This document shows positions 52,144 to 62,440 of a stretch of 64,000 nt of DNA, in pieces. Origin of the DNA: Tranzscheliella williamsii (taxonomy: Eukaryota; Basidiomycota; Ustilaginomycetes; Ustilaginales; Ustilaginaceae); assembly GCA_023212725.1 (NCBI GenBank), contig JALBYF010000052.1:1-64000 (forward strand), written 5' to 3'. Below the pieces are notes generated by a model. That model saw only the letters and a list, made by a program, of their open reading frames with translations, did not search any database and was not told the DNA's origin. How positions within the stretch are numbered: the first letter of the stretch is position 1; every line of letters starts with the position of its first letter. Position numbers and translations under genes: made by a program.

Positions 52144-52561
52144 ACTGATCTGTAGTGAGAGCGAAAGCGGCGTGGTCCCTGGCGATGGTTGCAAGAAGAA
52201 GAGCCGCCTTTGTCGACAAGAAGAGCTCCTCTTCAGCAGCGAGCCAGCGCAAAGACTCAGCTCGGTTCACGATTCTGATGCTGATTGATTTCTAAAATTC
52301 ACTCTCGCACTCACAACTTTTGGCAGCGGATTCACATTTGATTTGTGATTTTGCAGCGCAGGTAAATTTTGGCAGACGAGCAGATGGAGGCACGTCATGC
52401 TGACATAAGGAGACTTGGGTAGGTGAGGTGCGTACGCGTGATCGACCTGCCGCGCAACGCTCGAGCCGGTGACTTCTCCACTTGCACTCTCGCTCGAGCT
52501 ACCAACCACCACTCCTCATCCTCTTCCCTATTCGCTTTGCTTGCACAGATACGGTGAAAAG

Positions 52562-53442
52562 ATGGCGCAGGAACCTCAGCAGCATGCTTACACGCTGGTG
52601 CCTTCGGCCCATGCCTCCCACGTATCCACCTCCATGGTCGGCGCTACCTCGCATCCCGAGTTTACCGGCGTGCACGACTCGATGCGCTACGGCCCCAAGA
52701 ACGTCACCCACGACGTCTCCTACAAAGCTTGCCACCCGGTCCAGAACAGGCTTGAAAAGTGGGAAGAGACGAGGGACAGTCTCAACCTCAATATGCAGAA
52801 GAACATGTACGGTCTGGGTGCACCCGCCCATACCCTGATGGAGAGGAAGATTGCGGCCTACGTAAGTTTTCCTTGATCGAGCGCTGTTGTCGTGGTGTCA
52901 AAAGCACCCTGAATTGGAACGGGACCTCCTCAGTATCAATGCATTTTGCGCTGTAGCGGCGATTCTGAAGCTTGACAAGCGACGCAGAACAAGCGAGGCC
53001 ACGGCCTCCGACGCAGTTAGACAAGTCTACCGGCCACAATGGAGCATAAGTGTACTCTGCGGCTTCCTCTAGACCTGTGGGGCTGACAGTGATATCGTCT
53101 CACCTCTTTGCTACCTATTAGAACCCCATGTTTGCACCGACAAACGCCAACAACTCGATCTCGCAGCTGCATCTCGATATTCTCAATGGCAACGACGAGG
53201 GGATCGAGCCTCGCGACTTTCTCCCTTGTAAGTGCATCATTCTGGCGTTTCCGCTTAGCGTCTCGTCCCGTATAAGGCCTACCGCCCATCCTGTTCAAGG
53301 CCTTTAGCCCGTCCTGTCAAGGCCGACCGCATGCTGACCTTTCGTTCTGCTCGTGATGCGTCCCTCTTGTGTGATCTTAGCGGAAGCATCAGGTGCCCTG
53401 CCGGATATGCATACCGTCATGGAACGCCGACTTGGCCTCTAA
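52562..53442 (+). CDS. UMP1: Proteasome maturation factor Ump1 (POMP)
   Basis: Three exons: 52562-52861, 53122-53227 and 53381-53442. Introns are 260 and 153 nt, donors GTAAGT in both cases, phases 0 and 1. The spliced protein is 155 residues. Ump1 is a chaperone of 20S proteasome half-mer assembly and is degraded as the proteasome's first substrate. The sequence HPVQNRLEKWEETRDSLNL, NPMFAPTNANNSISQLHLDI and GIEPRDFLP spans exons 1 and 2. The short last exon supplies SEASGALPDMHTVMERRLGL, the conserved C-terminal helix. Length is close to yeast Ump1 (148). ATG 52562 is preferred because the preceding residues look like 5' UTR. Confidence 0.93.
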
Positions 53443-53826
53443 CCGCGTCGTGCACCGCCGTCGTTTCTATGTACACTATACCGTTCCTAGCCATGCGCTC
53501 TTGCCCCTCTGTGCTGAGTCGTGTCTGTGCCGCGACATTCACCCTGTGCCTCGCTGCCGCGGTCTGTTTCCGCGCTCATCCGCGCCTCTGACGACACGCC
53601 GCTCTAGGGTTCTAGGTAGCTGTTTGGCGCAGGCTGCAACGTGAAAGGAAGGCATCTAGCGCGCTTCAGCTCATCGTACACGGCGGCGAAAGGGCGGGTA
53701 TAGATCCAAGATTCGATACAGGATAGGTACACCTCGACGACGGTATAGGTACTAAGGATAAGCAGATAGACGAGATATGATGGATGGGAAGGGGGAATAG
53801 GGGTTATAGACGTGTGTCTGGGTGGG

Positions 53827-56697
53827 CTAGAATGGGCCTCTGCCAAAGGCGAAGCCGGCGAGGGGCCCTGGGCGCGGAGGGGGGGCGGATTTGATCGGGC
53901 TCAGTTCGAGGGGAATGTCGAAGTTGGGGGCGAGGGCGTCAGGGTCAGTGGCCCAGTGGCCAGCGGGGGCTGCGGTGGGGCCGCCGAGGAGTTTGCGCTT
54001 TTTCTTCTTGAGGGCTGCGGGGGGAGCGTTGTCGGCGGGGGGTTGGGTGGTTTTGGCGGCGGTGTTGGTGCGGTCGCGGCCGAAGCGGGCGAGGACGCTG
54101 TCGTCGGCGGCGGACACGGCGCGTTTCTTGGTGCGCAGCATGGGCGTTGCCGATGGATCCGCCGTCTGGTCGTCGTACTCGACCGGCAGGCTCGCCTTCT
54201 CCTTGGCCCGGCCGCGCACACCCACGCCCGCGCCGCGTCCCTTCAACCCCCCAGCCCCGCCAGCTCCACCCTTGCCACCCCGCCCCCTACGTACCCCACC
54301 AGACCCCCCACCCACATCGGACTCGGTCCCCTCGTCTGAATCCGTAATGGCGACTTCGTCACGCCAGTTCGACGACGGCTTCGCCTTCTGGCTCGCCACC
54401 GCCGTCTTTGTCTTGGCTGTGATCTTGGAAAACGGCACCAGCGGGGACGCGAGATGAGCCGCAGGCTGCGGCTTGGCCGCCTTCTTGGCGGCTGGACGCA
54501 CAGGAGAGCTGTCCGGCGGCGCGGCAAACCCGGCTTCGGACGGCGGCTCCATTTCGCTCGCTCCTTGCATGGGCCGCCGTGCTTTCTTCTTGCTGTAGAC
54601 GGGCGAGGAGGGCGCGTCCATCAGGGCTGCGGCAGGCTCGGCCCGGTTCGCTTTGGATTTGGTAGACACGCTGCCGTTGGCGCCCGCCGAGGAGGTCTTG
54701 GGCGGCTGCATCAGCTGAAGCTCTTGGATCTGTGCTTGGAGCTCCTTCCTCTCGGCCTTCCAGTTTTTCCTCGTCTCGGCCATCATTTCTTCCCTCTCCA
54801 TCAGCGTTTCGTTTTCCTGGCGCAGTTGGCTGATCTCCTTTTCGAGCCGTCGGATCTCCTTCGCGCTGCCGTTGTGTCCGGCTGTATCGGTCTGCGCAGC
54901 TTGGAGCGCCGCAGCCAGTTTTTCGTTCTCGGCCTGCAAGTCGGCCACCAGCCTATTGCGCGAGCCGAGCCGCTTTTTATACCGCAGCGTTTCCCTCGAC
55001 ACTGTCTTGTAGTATAGTGCGATCAGGTCGGATCGTTTGCGTTCGACCATGAGCCGGATCCGCAGATCGTCCTTCTGCATCTCGAGATCGGTCTCGGTTT
55101 CTCTGAGCTTGCCCTCGGAGTAGGCGGCCTCGTTTTTAGCATAGCCCAGCTCAGCCTCCATCTCCGTGTTCCGCCTCTTCTCCAGGAGCACCTTCCACGC
55201 CCTTTCGTCTGCTTCGATCTTGTACTGAGCAAGGCGGACGTCTAGCTCCAGACGGACACGGTGCTCGCGGGCAACAGCCTCCTGGTACGACTGCAGTTGC
55301 TCTTGCAGACCTGTACACTCCGAGGCCCATCCCTCGGACTCTTCCTGGGCAGCCGCCAGCGCATCCCGTGCTGCCGACAATTCGCGCGATGCAGCCGCAT
55401 GCTTCTTCCGCAGCTCCGACATTTCCAGCGATTGGATCCGGTCGGACCTTATCGAAGGGTCGTATCGGTTGACCAAAGACATGGAGACGGACGCATCCGC
55501 TCCAGCACCGTTCTGTTGCTCCATATCTCCGCCCGGGAGCGACTTGAGATGCGAGAGCTTGCGGCTCGCCAGTGTGGGTGTCGCATGCGGACTCATCTGG
55601 AGCGCCGGGGCTGCTGCCTTCATTTGGTGGACACGAGGAGTCGACTCAATCGGCATCGCATTCGAGGCGGCTGAAGCTGCAAAGGTACGCGCATTGGCAG
55701 CCGTGGCAGCGGCGGTGGAAGAACAAAGCACAGCTGCGCCTCGCGCGGTTGTATCTCCACTGAGATCATCATCGCCCTGTTCATGTTGTCCATTGTCTGG
55801 TGAGCCAGGAGCGATGGGAAGGGGCCGTGATTGCCTCCTGACGGTGTTGGGGCGCGCAGCGCGGTTGAAAGGGTCTAGTTCGCCGTCGAGATACTTGCTG
55901 AAATCGTAACCGACGGGCTTAGAGCCAAGGGCCTGTTCCTCGCCGTTCCTTGTCTGCGACTTGCTTGTATCTGGTCGGTGAAACGAGGCAGATGAATCCA
56001 CATTCGCCTTTGATTCTTCTGGGGCCGGCCTCAGAGTAGGCAAGGCGGGTTGCTCGACGTTGATCGCGTCCAAACCGTTCGCGCCTTTACGGCCGGGGAC
56101 AAGCTGGGCGGTGCGATCAGCACTATCATCGCTGGTGTCAGCGGCCGAAGCTGCACGCTCGGCCTTCGCCTTGGACACCGCAGCTGGCGTCACGTCACCG
56201 GCCAGCTGCCTAGCCCGTTGCATTGCATTATTAGTAAGAGAACTACGGCCGACGCGGCGGTCATCGGTCGCCATGCTCATCGGTTGTTTTGTCGGACGGG
56301 GCAGGGAACTAGGGACAGTGGTGCCGACTGAGGAGGCGGACGGCTGTTCTCGTGCAGAGAAATTGGCAGAGCCGAGCGATGAAGCGGAGGAGGAAGGCGC
56401 GGAGGTCATCTCTCGCTGTTCACGCGACACGGCAGCCATCTGTTCGAGGCTGGGGAAGTCCGACGTGCTGGTCGCGTGCTGCTGCTGTGGTGTAGGCCGC
56501 GGTAGGGTTGGATAAATATTATGGACTGGAGTAGCCGGCACAGCGTCAGACATAGAGGGTCTGGCGGAAGGCAGCTTGCCGATCTTGCGCGCTTGCGAAG
56601 ATTGCGAAGTAAAGGACGTAAAAGATGTTTCGGCCATACTCGACTCAGCCTTGCGCGGCGAACGACGCACAGGCGGAGGCGATCTGGATACTACCAT
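53827..56697 (-). CDS. Unrecognised coiled-coil protein
   Basis: Encodes 956 residues in one exon. I cannot name the family. The N-terminal 380 residues are disordered, with several proline-directed phosphorylation-type sites (RSPPPVRRSPRK) and a short conserved-looking element (VGYDFSKYLDGELDPFNRAA). A long coiled coil covers about residues 420-670 (SLEMSELRKKHAAASRELSA through ERKELQAQIQELQ), with KRSDLIALYYKTVSRETLRY in the middle. The C-terminal third is disordered and rich in Lys/Ala/Gly/Pro, with a Gly-Arg segment (GGVRRGRGGKGGAGG) and a terminal SPIKSAPPPRPGP. The layout (disordered phospho-sites, central coiled coil, basic tail) fits a spindle, spindle-pole or chromatin scaffold, but that is only inference. 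Confidence 0.85.
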   Translation of the reverse strand: MVVSRSPPPVRRSPRKAESSMAETSFTSFTSQSSQARKIGKLPSARPSMSDAVPATPVHNIYPTLPRPTPQQQHATSTSDFPSLEQMAAVSREQREMTSAPSSSASSLGSANFSAREQPSASSVGTTVPSSLPRPTKQPMSMATDDRRVGRSSLTNNAMQRARQLAGDVTPAAVSKAKAERAASAADTSDDSADRTAQLVPGRKGANGLDAINVEQPALPTLRPAPEESKANVDSSASFHRPDTSKSQTRNGEEQALGSKPVGYDFSKYLDGELDPFNRAARPNTVRRQSRPLPIAPGSPDNGQHEQGDDDLSGDTTARGAAVLCSSTAAATAANARTFAASAASNAMPIESTPRVHQMKAAAPALQMSPHATPTLASRKLSHLKSLPGGDMEQQNGAGADASVSMSLVNRYDPSIRSDRIQSLEMSELRKKHAAASRELSAARDALAAAQEESEGWASECTGLQEQLQSYQEAVAREHRVRLELDVRLAQYKIEADERAWKVLLEKRRNTEMEAELGYAKNEAAYSEGKLRETETDLEMQKDDLRIRLMVERKRSDLIALYYKTVSRETLRYKKRLGSRNRLVADLQAENEKLAAALQAAQTDTAGHNGSAKEIRRLEKEISQLRQENETLMEREEMMAETRKNWKAERKELQAQIQELQLMQPPKTSSAGANGSVSTKSKANRAEPAAALMDAPSSPVYSKKKARRPMQGASEMEPPSEAGFAAPPDSSPVRPAAKKAAKPQPAAHLASPLVPFSKITAKTKTAVASQKAKPSSNWRDEVAITDSDEGTESDVGGGSGGVRRGRGGKGGAGGAGGLKGRGAGVGVRGRAKEKASLPVEYDDQTADPSATPMLRTKKRAVSAADDSVLARFGRDRTNTAAKTTQPPADNAPPAALKKKKRKLLGGPTAAPAGHWATDPDALAPNFDIPLELSPIKSAPPPRPGPLAGFAFGRGPF

Positions 56698-57559
56698 AGC
56701 GTATGGATATAAAGCGGAAGACGCTGGAAACTGTGTGAGTTGCTAGTTCTGGCAGCTAGACTATCTAAACGCGACAGGAAAGGACAGCGTTGCCAGCGGA
56801 TTCGTGGTGCCGGACGGCGCAGGTAAGAACTGAGTATAGGCGACCGTATCGACACTGAGCGACGAGAGGAGGTATAAGATAGAGACGGAGATGAAGAACG
56901 GAGCGCAACGTCGTGCCAAGTGAGGCTCCTTATGGTAATGCTATGTAGGAGTGGACGATGATGGATAGTGGATGGTGGATGGTGGATGATGTTGTTGGCA
57001 GAAGGGTGACGCCCTTTCCACTGTTACTCGCTCTAACACACTACCGACCTCTGTTGCTTTCTTGCCGACGCGTACTGGAAAAAAAGCGTGTGGCGAACCA
57101 ACCCATCACGTGCTACCGCTCTAGGATGACTACCTTTGAGTCGCACGATATAGCAGTCGAGTCAGTCAAGATAGTAGGAAGAAAGTGAGATTATTTGGGT
57201 CTCTCTGGCTGGCTCGACTGGGCAAAAAATCATATTTGTGCTCAGCATTCACCTTTCCTCATCATGCACCCTGGCATTCTTGCTCGTCTGCCCCAATCAA
57301 TCACCACCACTAACGGCACTCTTCCTTTCAAGCTGTTCTGTTTTTAGATCCCTACATACATCTGCCAAGGCCCACAGCCCATCTCACCATTCTTGCATTC
57401 AAGCCAGCTCGGACTCCCTTCCTCCGGTCTCATCCATCTTCCTCGGGGCTCCTTTTTTCCCGCTTGCTTTCCACCCCTTCTCTCACTACTTTTGTTGTCA
57501 ACGTCAGTCCGACCTATACTAACAGTGTCCTGCGCTTCAAGCGGTTCTCGACATCCAGG
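56698..57559. promoter_or_regulatory. Divergent region upstream of arginyl-tRNA synthetase
   Basis: Holds both promoters. Pyrimidine-rich from 57240 onward. TACTAAC at 57517-57523 is the textbook branch-point consensus, and AG acceptors follow at 57541 and 57558, directly before the synthetase ATG. This suggests an intron in the 5' leader. No donor could be fixed. A GGATGGT minisatellite-like run lies at about 56956-56992. Confidence 0.45.
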
Positions 57560-59458
57560 ATGTCTTCTTCAAAGATTGCTTTGACGCCATCTCCGGCCTC
57601 GTTCAACGGAGCGCCTTACTTGTCAAAACTCCCACAATTGCCATCAGTGGAAGGGCTCGATGCGAAACGATCTCCTGTTGACATTTTCAAGCTAGGCATT
57701 GCCCAACACGTTTCTTCGTCTCTGGGCGTCGAATTCCATGCTGCTGTGGCTGCTGTCGGTACCGGCAAGATTGGCGACTACACCGTCGCCGTCCCTCGGT
57801 TCAAGCTGCCTGGCAAGCCCGCCGAGCTTGCAGAGAAGGCGGCCGCGGCGTTCCAGCCCAACGAGTTTCTCGAAAAGGTCGAGCCCAAGGGCCCTTTCCT
57901 GCACTATTTCCTCAACTCCAAGACGCTCATCAAGCTCACCCTGGAGACGGTCCATGTGATGACCCACGGGTACGGCGCACCGCACGATGAGGCCGGCAAC
58001 CCGCTGCCAAGCTACGGAACCAACCGCGAGGGTGAAGGCAAGAAGATTATTGTGGAATTTTCATCTCCTAACATCGCGAAGCCCTTCCACGCCGGGCATC
58101 TGCGATCTACCATCATCGGTGCTTTCCTCGCCAACCTGTACCAGGCCAATGCTTGGGACGTCAAACGGTACAACTACCTCGGAGACTGGGGCAAGCAGTT
58201 CGGTCTGCTAGCTGTCGGTTGGAAGCTGTACGGCGATGAGCAGAGGCTGCACGACGACGCGGTCAACACCCTTTTCGAAGTATATGTCAAGGTTAACAAG
58301 CTAGCCGAAGAGGACCCCAGCATCCATGACGAGGCCCGAAAATACTTCAAGGGGATGGAGGACGGCGATGCAGAGTGTCTTGCCATCTGGAAAAAGTTCC
58401 GGGACCTGTCCATCAAGAAGTACATTGAAGTGTACGATCGGCTAAACATCCACTTTGACGTCTATGCTGGCGAATCGCTCGTCAAGAAGGAGAGCATTGA
58501 GCAGTCGATCGAGCAGCTGCGCCAAGCCGATTTCGTCACTCGGGAGGAAAATGGTGCTTTGCTGGCCGACTTGACAAAATATAAGCTGGAAAAGACGGTC
58601 ATTGAACGCAAGGACGGCACTCCGCTCTACATCACCCGAGACATCGCCGGTGCGGCCGAGCGTAGCCGGGAAGCCTTTGATGGTACTGGATTCGACAAAA
58701 TGATCTACGTTGTCGCTAGTCAGCAGGACCTGCATCTGGCGCAGTTCTTCAAGGTGCTCGAGCTGATGGGCTACCCGTGGGCGCAGAAGGACGACCTCCG
58801 AATCCTTCACATCAACTTTGGCATGATCCTCGGCATGTCTACACGAAAGGGAACCGTCGTCTTCCTCGACAACATTCTCGACGAGACGCGCGACAAGATG
58901 CACGATGTGATGAAGGCCAACGAGACCAAGTATGCGCAGGTCGAGGACCCGGAACGCACTGCCGACATTGTCGGCATGACGGCGGTCAAAATCCAGGACA
59001 TGAGCTCGAAGCGGATCAACAACTACACATTTGACTGGAGCCGGATGCTTTCGTTTGAGGGCGACACGGGGCCGTACCTGCAGTACAACCATGTGCGGCT
59101 GTGCTCGGTGGAGCGCAAGGCAAAGGAGTCGGACGGGCTCGAGCTGGGCACAGCCGACCTGGACCTGGACTCGATCCGCACCGAGCTGATCACCGAGCCT
59201 AAGGCGCGCGACCTCGTCCTCCTCCTCGCCCAGTGGCCCGAGACGGTCAAGAACGCGATGAAGGACCACCAGCCCTCGACCATCGTCACGTACGCCTTCC
59301 GCCTGACCCACCTCATCTCCAGCTGCTGGGAGTTCCTCCTCGTCAAGGGCCAGGAGCGCGACCTCGCCCTCGCCCGCCTCTTCCTCTTCCGCTCCTGCAA
59401 GGACGTCCTCGGCTCCGCCCTCCGCTTGCTTACCATCACGCCGCTCGAGCGCATGTAG
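57560..59458 (+). CDS. RRS1: Arginyl-tRNA synthetase
   Basis: Encodes 632 residues from ATG 57560. This class I synthetase charges tRNA-Arg with arginine using ATP. Landmarks: an N-terminal Add1-type domain (residues about 30-140), the HIGH-type signature in PFHAGHLRSTIIG (about residue 176), NYLGDWGKQFG, YVVASQQDLHLAQFF, the KMSKS-equivalent MSTRKGTVV (about 425), the all-alpha anticodon-binding domain and the terminal TPLERM. The frame is open upstream of the ATG without another ATG and reads SVLRFKRFSTSR just before it, which resembles the end of a mitochondrial presequence. A longer mitochondrial isoform from alternative splicing or non-AUG initiation is therefore possible. No separate mitochondrial form is seen in this window. 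Confidence 0.95.
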   Translation: MSSSKIALTPSPASFNGAPYLSKLPQLPSVEGLDAKRSPVDIFKLGIAQHVSSSLGVEFHAAVAAVGTGKIGDYTVAVPRFKLPGKPAELAEKAAAAFQPNEFLEKVEPKGPFLHYFLNSKTLIKLTLETVHVMTHGYGAPHDEAGNPLPSYGTNREGEGKKIIVEFSSPNIAKPFHAGHLRSTIIGAFLANLYQANAWDVKRYNYLGDWGKQFGLLAVGWKLYGDEQRLHDDAVNTLFEVYVKVNKLAEEDPSIHDEARKYFKGMEDGDAECLAIWKKFRDLSIKKYIEVYDRLNIHFDVYAGESLVKKESIEQSIEQLRQADFVTREENGALLADLTKYKLEKTVIERKDGTPLYITRDIAGAAERSREAFDGTGFDKMIYVVASQQDLHLAQFFKVLELMGYPWAQKDDLRILHINFGMILGMSTRKGTVVFLDNILDETRDKMHDVMKANETKYAQVEDPERTADIVGMTAVKIQDMSSKRINNYTFDWSRMLSFEGDTGPYLQYNHVRLCSVERKAKESDGLELGTADLDLDSIRTELITEPKARDLVLLLAQWPETVKNAMKDHQPSTIVTYAFRLTHLISSCWEFLLVKGQERDLALARLFLFRSCKDVLGSALRLLTITPLERM

Positions 59459-59645
59459 CCCCACTCACGCCACGGTTGCTATCCCATTCGATGCAGCATT
59501 GCACAAAGCTTGATCCCGCTTGAGAAACTGTGTCTAGCTTGTCGATCGTAGGGTTCAACGCGTGTGGATGCCGGACGGATAGACTACAGCCGAGGGGATT
59601 CATGATTGCTGTGAGTGAGCGTGGGATGGTATGGCAGACAGGGGG

Positions 59646-61454
59646 CTACGGAAGCAGGGGGAGGAGGCGGGGGTCGAGGGTGGCGAGGGCGGCGAAGCGG
59701 TGGTGGAAGGAGGGGTCGAGGGTGATGAGGGTGGCGACGAGGGTGCGAAGCGGAGCCGCGAGAGGGGTGGAGGGGGTGGCGGTGGCGCGCGTCCAGCACT
59801 TGCAGGTGCTCGTGACGATGGTGGGCGCGAGCCTGGCGAGCGCGCGCGGTGCGCCGGCCGGCTGCGGGCCGCCGATGAGGCGTGTCGCCAGCGCGACCAC
59901 GTCCGCACTCACCGCGCCCTCGCGCCCGACCCCACCAGCATGCGCGAGCCAGGCCCCACACAGCCACTCGAGCGAGACCTCGAGAAAGCGGCCCACCCCA
60001 CCCCCCGCATCCCCCCCCGCGCCACCGCCTCCCAGATCCCCCGCAAGCACCGCATACCACCGACACGTAACCGCCGTCAGCTCCACCGACCATGCCGACC
60101 CCGTCGCCGGAAGCGGCAGGTGCGTCCACGTCGACAGAATCGCCGCCGAAACAAGCCGGCAAAGCGCCTCAAAACGCTTCTCGCCGCAGTCGCCCGTGCG
60201 CGCCCCCGCATCTGCCGCTTGGTCGCAGCTCCCAAACCGGATAGGGTCGGTAGTGCGAAGGATCAGGTGACGGAGGGCTTCTGTGGATTCCGAGAGAAGC
60301 GGCGGGCCATAGACCTCGTTGTGCACGTAGGTCAGGTTGACATGGAGGCACTGTTCGAGAAGCGCTCCTATGCCGGTCTTGATGAGCAGTGCGCCTGGAA
60401 TGTGTTCCAGCAGTCGTCGGGCCATAGCGCTCCCTTTGAGCCTATACCGAGGCTCTGCGTCCTCGAGCAGGGCCAGGAGCGGCGGAATGAGCAAGGGCCA
60501 GGCCTCTTCCCATTCGCTTACTGACGTGCTTTCCGCTGCCAGAATATCGATGCAGAACGACAGCACGTTCTCGCAGCCCAGAGCCTCGTTCCGTTCCTGC
60601 AGTATGCCAGTGAGGCTGCTCAGACGGAGGGCGAATGCGGGCGAAGTGCCTTTCCAATCGGAGTGGGCGGCATCGTCGCCAAAGTCGTCCTGTTGCAAGT
60701 GCACCGGGATTTTGTGCGCCCCAAGGCCGGCGTCAAGCGCGGAGATCAGTGTCGAGCCAGGCGGAGGCGGGCGTCGCCGGCCGGTGCTAGGGTCGGCGGA
60801 AGAGGCCGCTGAAGCGGTAGCACCGCGGAAAATTGGCTTTACGTGCTCGAGCAGAAGCGCCTTGGCTATCGCTTTCCGGTCAGATGGGGAACATCCAGCA
60901 CGATTACGCGAGGGCGCCACACCGAGATGGCCCAGCAAAGCAGTGGCCTTGTCGTGCGCAGACTGTGTCGACCAGCTCTCGAGCTGAGCGGGTTCGCTGG
61001 GCCGGCAGCTATTGATATAGACTAGATGCGCGGCATCGACGGACGAGATGAACCGAGTCACCGAGCAAGTGAGCATAGCGAGAGTCAGGAGCCGCTCCCT
61101 TCTGTACTCATCGGAGCCAGGAACTTCTTTTGCGTCCATACTCTCGAGGGTCTGGTCAATCTGGTTAAGAATATGGAGGACGGTCTCCTGCCTCCACTGG
61201 AGTAGTACTGGGTACATCTCTGCATCATGCTTCCACAACTCGCCCGAGCCGCCTCCAAAAGCACTTGGGATGGTGAGAAGCTGCGCTAAGTGGAAGAGCT
61301 TCCGAAGTTCGGCATCTTGTATACGTTCGGCGGCGGTGTCGAAGAAGAAAAGCGCTTGCACCGCAAGCGCTGGTTCGGGAAGGGTGGGTCGAGGCGCGGC
61401 AGATATAGATCCTATGTGAGCAGATGCATAGGATGGTCTGGGCAGAGAGATCAT
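59646..61454 (-). CDS. TTI2: TTT complex subunit Tti2-like protein
   Basis: Encodes 602 residues from ATG 61454. Tti2 works with Tel2 and Tti1 as an Hsp90 co-chaperone for PI3K-like kinases (TOR, ATM/ATR types). The protein is mostly alpha-helical with the HEAT-like block typical of the family: WPLLIPPLLALLEDAEPRYR, LKGSAMARRLLEHIPGALL, KTGIGALLEQCLHVNLTYVH and ESTEALRHLILR. Conservation across this family is low, so the assignment is moderate. Its last 120 residues include a Gly/Ala-rich loop (GDLGGGGAGGDAGGG). Divergent from mL53, with 326 bp between starts. Confidence 0.72.
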   Translation of the reverse strand: MISLPRPSYASAHIGSISAAPRPTLPEPALAVQALFFFDTAAERIQDAELRKLFHLAQLLTIPSAFGGGSGELWKHDAEMYPVLLQWRQETVLHILNQIDQTLESMDAKEVPGSDEYRRERLLTLAMLTCSVTRFISSVDAAHLVYINSCRPSEPAQLESWSTQSAHDKATALLGHLGVAPSRNRAGCSPSDRKAIAKALLLEHVKPIFRGATASAASSADPSTGRRRPPPPGSTLISALDAGLGAHKIPVHLQQDDFGDDAAHSDWKGTSPAFALRLSSLTGILQERNEALGCENVLSFCIDILAAESTSVSEWEEAWPLLIPPLLALLEDAEPRYRLKGSAMARRLLEHIPGALLIKTGIGALLEQCLHVNLTYVHNEVYGPPLLSESTEALRHLILRTTDPIRFGSCDQAADAGARTGDCGEKRFEALCRLVSAAILSTWTHLPLPATGSAWSVELTAVTCRWYAVLAGDLGGGGAGGDAGGGVGRFLEVSLEWLCGAWLAHAGGVGREGAVSADVVALATRLIGGPQPAGAPRALARLAPTIVTSTCKCWTRATATPSTPLAAPLRTLVATLITLDPSFHHRFAALATLDPRLLPLLP

Positions 61455-61780
61455 CTCCGTTCTTGCATGCGCCAACGGTCACCAGCGTCGCTACTGTACG
61501 AGCAAGAAGCGCAGACGTCGCTGAACAGAAGCCGAGATGCAGGGAAGAAGGATGAAAGGGAGGAGGGAGAAGGATGAACGGGAGGAGTGAGTAGCCTTTC
61601 AGGGTCCACCAACAAAAGGTGTTTTCAGCCGGCCGAGTAGGCTGTGAATGAGCCGAAGAGAATTCCGAGTCCCGCGTCTTCGACTTTCTTCGCACACTGT
61701 GATCTGCCTCAATGCCGCCTTGCCTGCCTCTTCCAGCCACTGTCTCCGCATTCGTAACCAACACGGGCACGTCAGCTACC

Positions 61781-62212
61781 ATGTCGATCGCAGCAGCGTC
61801 GTTGAAGCACATCACCGCGATATCGCTGGAGTTCGCGCCTCTGAGCAGCTCGCAAGCCTCGCGAAGCATGAGGCTGCTGCTCGCGCTCCTCCCCACCAAG
61901 CCGCCTGTCGCCGGCATGGACCTCCCCGACATCAAGACCAAGACAGTAGCGCAGGACGAGCTGCAAAAGGTACAGGTAACATACAAGAACAAGGAGCAGC
62001 TGTTGCTCGACTTCAATGCCGCGTCTACCCCGTTGACGGAGCTGGTGAAAAAGGTAGGTCTGGTCACGTTCTATACCCGCAGCAATGCTTCCGCGCACCC
62101 GCAGTCAGTTGCGCTGACTCAAGGCTTCCGCCTCACCTTTTTGCGCTGCAATCGCCTTGTGCAGATTGAGGCACCAGCAAGGGCTCTCCGACTCAAGGAA
62201 GAAGGCCTATAG
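61781..62212 (+). CDS. MRPL44: Mitochondrial large-subunit ribosomal protein mL53
   Basis: Two exons, 61781-62053 and 62165-62212. The 111-nt intron has donor GTAGGT, a CTGAC branch-like site, a pyrimidine tract and acceptor GTGCAG. The spliced product is 106 residues. mL53 (yeast Mrpl44) is a small thioredoxin-like-fold component of the mitoribosomal large subunit. Core: HITAISLEFAPLSSSQASRS, VQVTYKNKEQLLLDFNAAS, LTELVKK joined to IEAPARALRLKEE. This junction recreates the family pattern with the basic terminal helix. The intron length is a multiple of three and it has no stop, so the unspliced message also stays open, which would add 37 unrelated residues. An in-frame upstream ATG (61712) would add 23 residues. 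Confidence 0.82.
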   Translation: MSIAAASLKHITAISLEFAPLSSSQASRSMRLLLALLPTKPPVAGMDLPDIKTKTVAQDELQKVQVTYKNKEQLLLDFNAASTPLTELVKKVGLVTFYTRSNASAHPQSVALTQGFRLTFLRCNRLVQIEAPARALRLKEEGL

Positions 62213-62440
62213 TGGGGCCTCTCCTCCACCCTATCCCCTCCCCGCAACATATCCTCCGACCCAGCAGATCAATGTACTTCTATCTTTTCGCTTTACACGG
62301 ACACAGCAGCTCCTGCCTGCTATTCATGACTTCTCAGCGCCAGAGGCGGTCTTGTCGCAATAACTTCGCCGGTTAAAAAAGTGCATGGGTGGAAGGTACA
62401 AATACATCTGAGATAGCACGGTACAGACGAAAGCGAGGGA

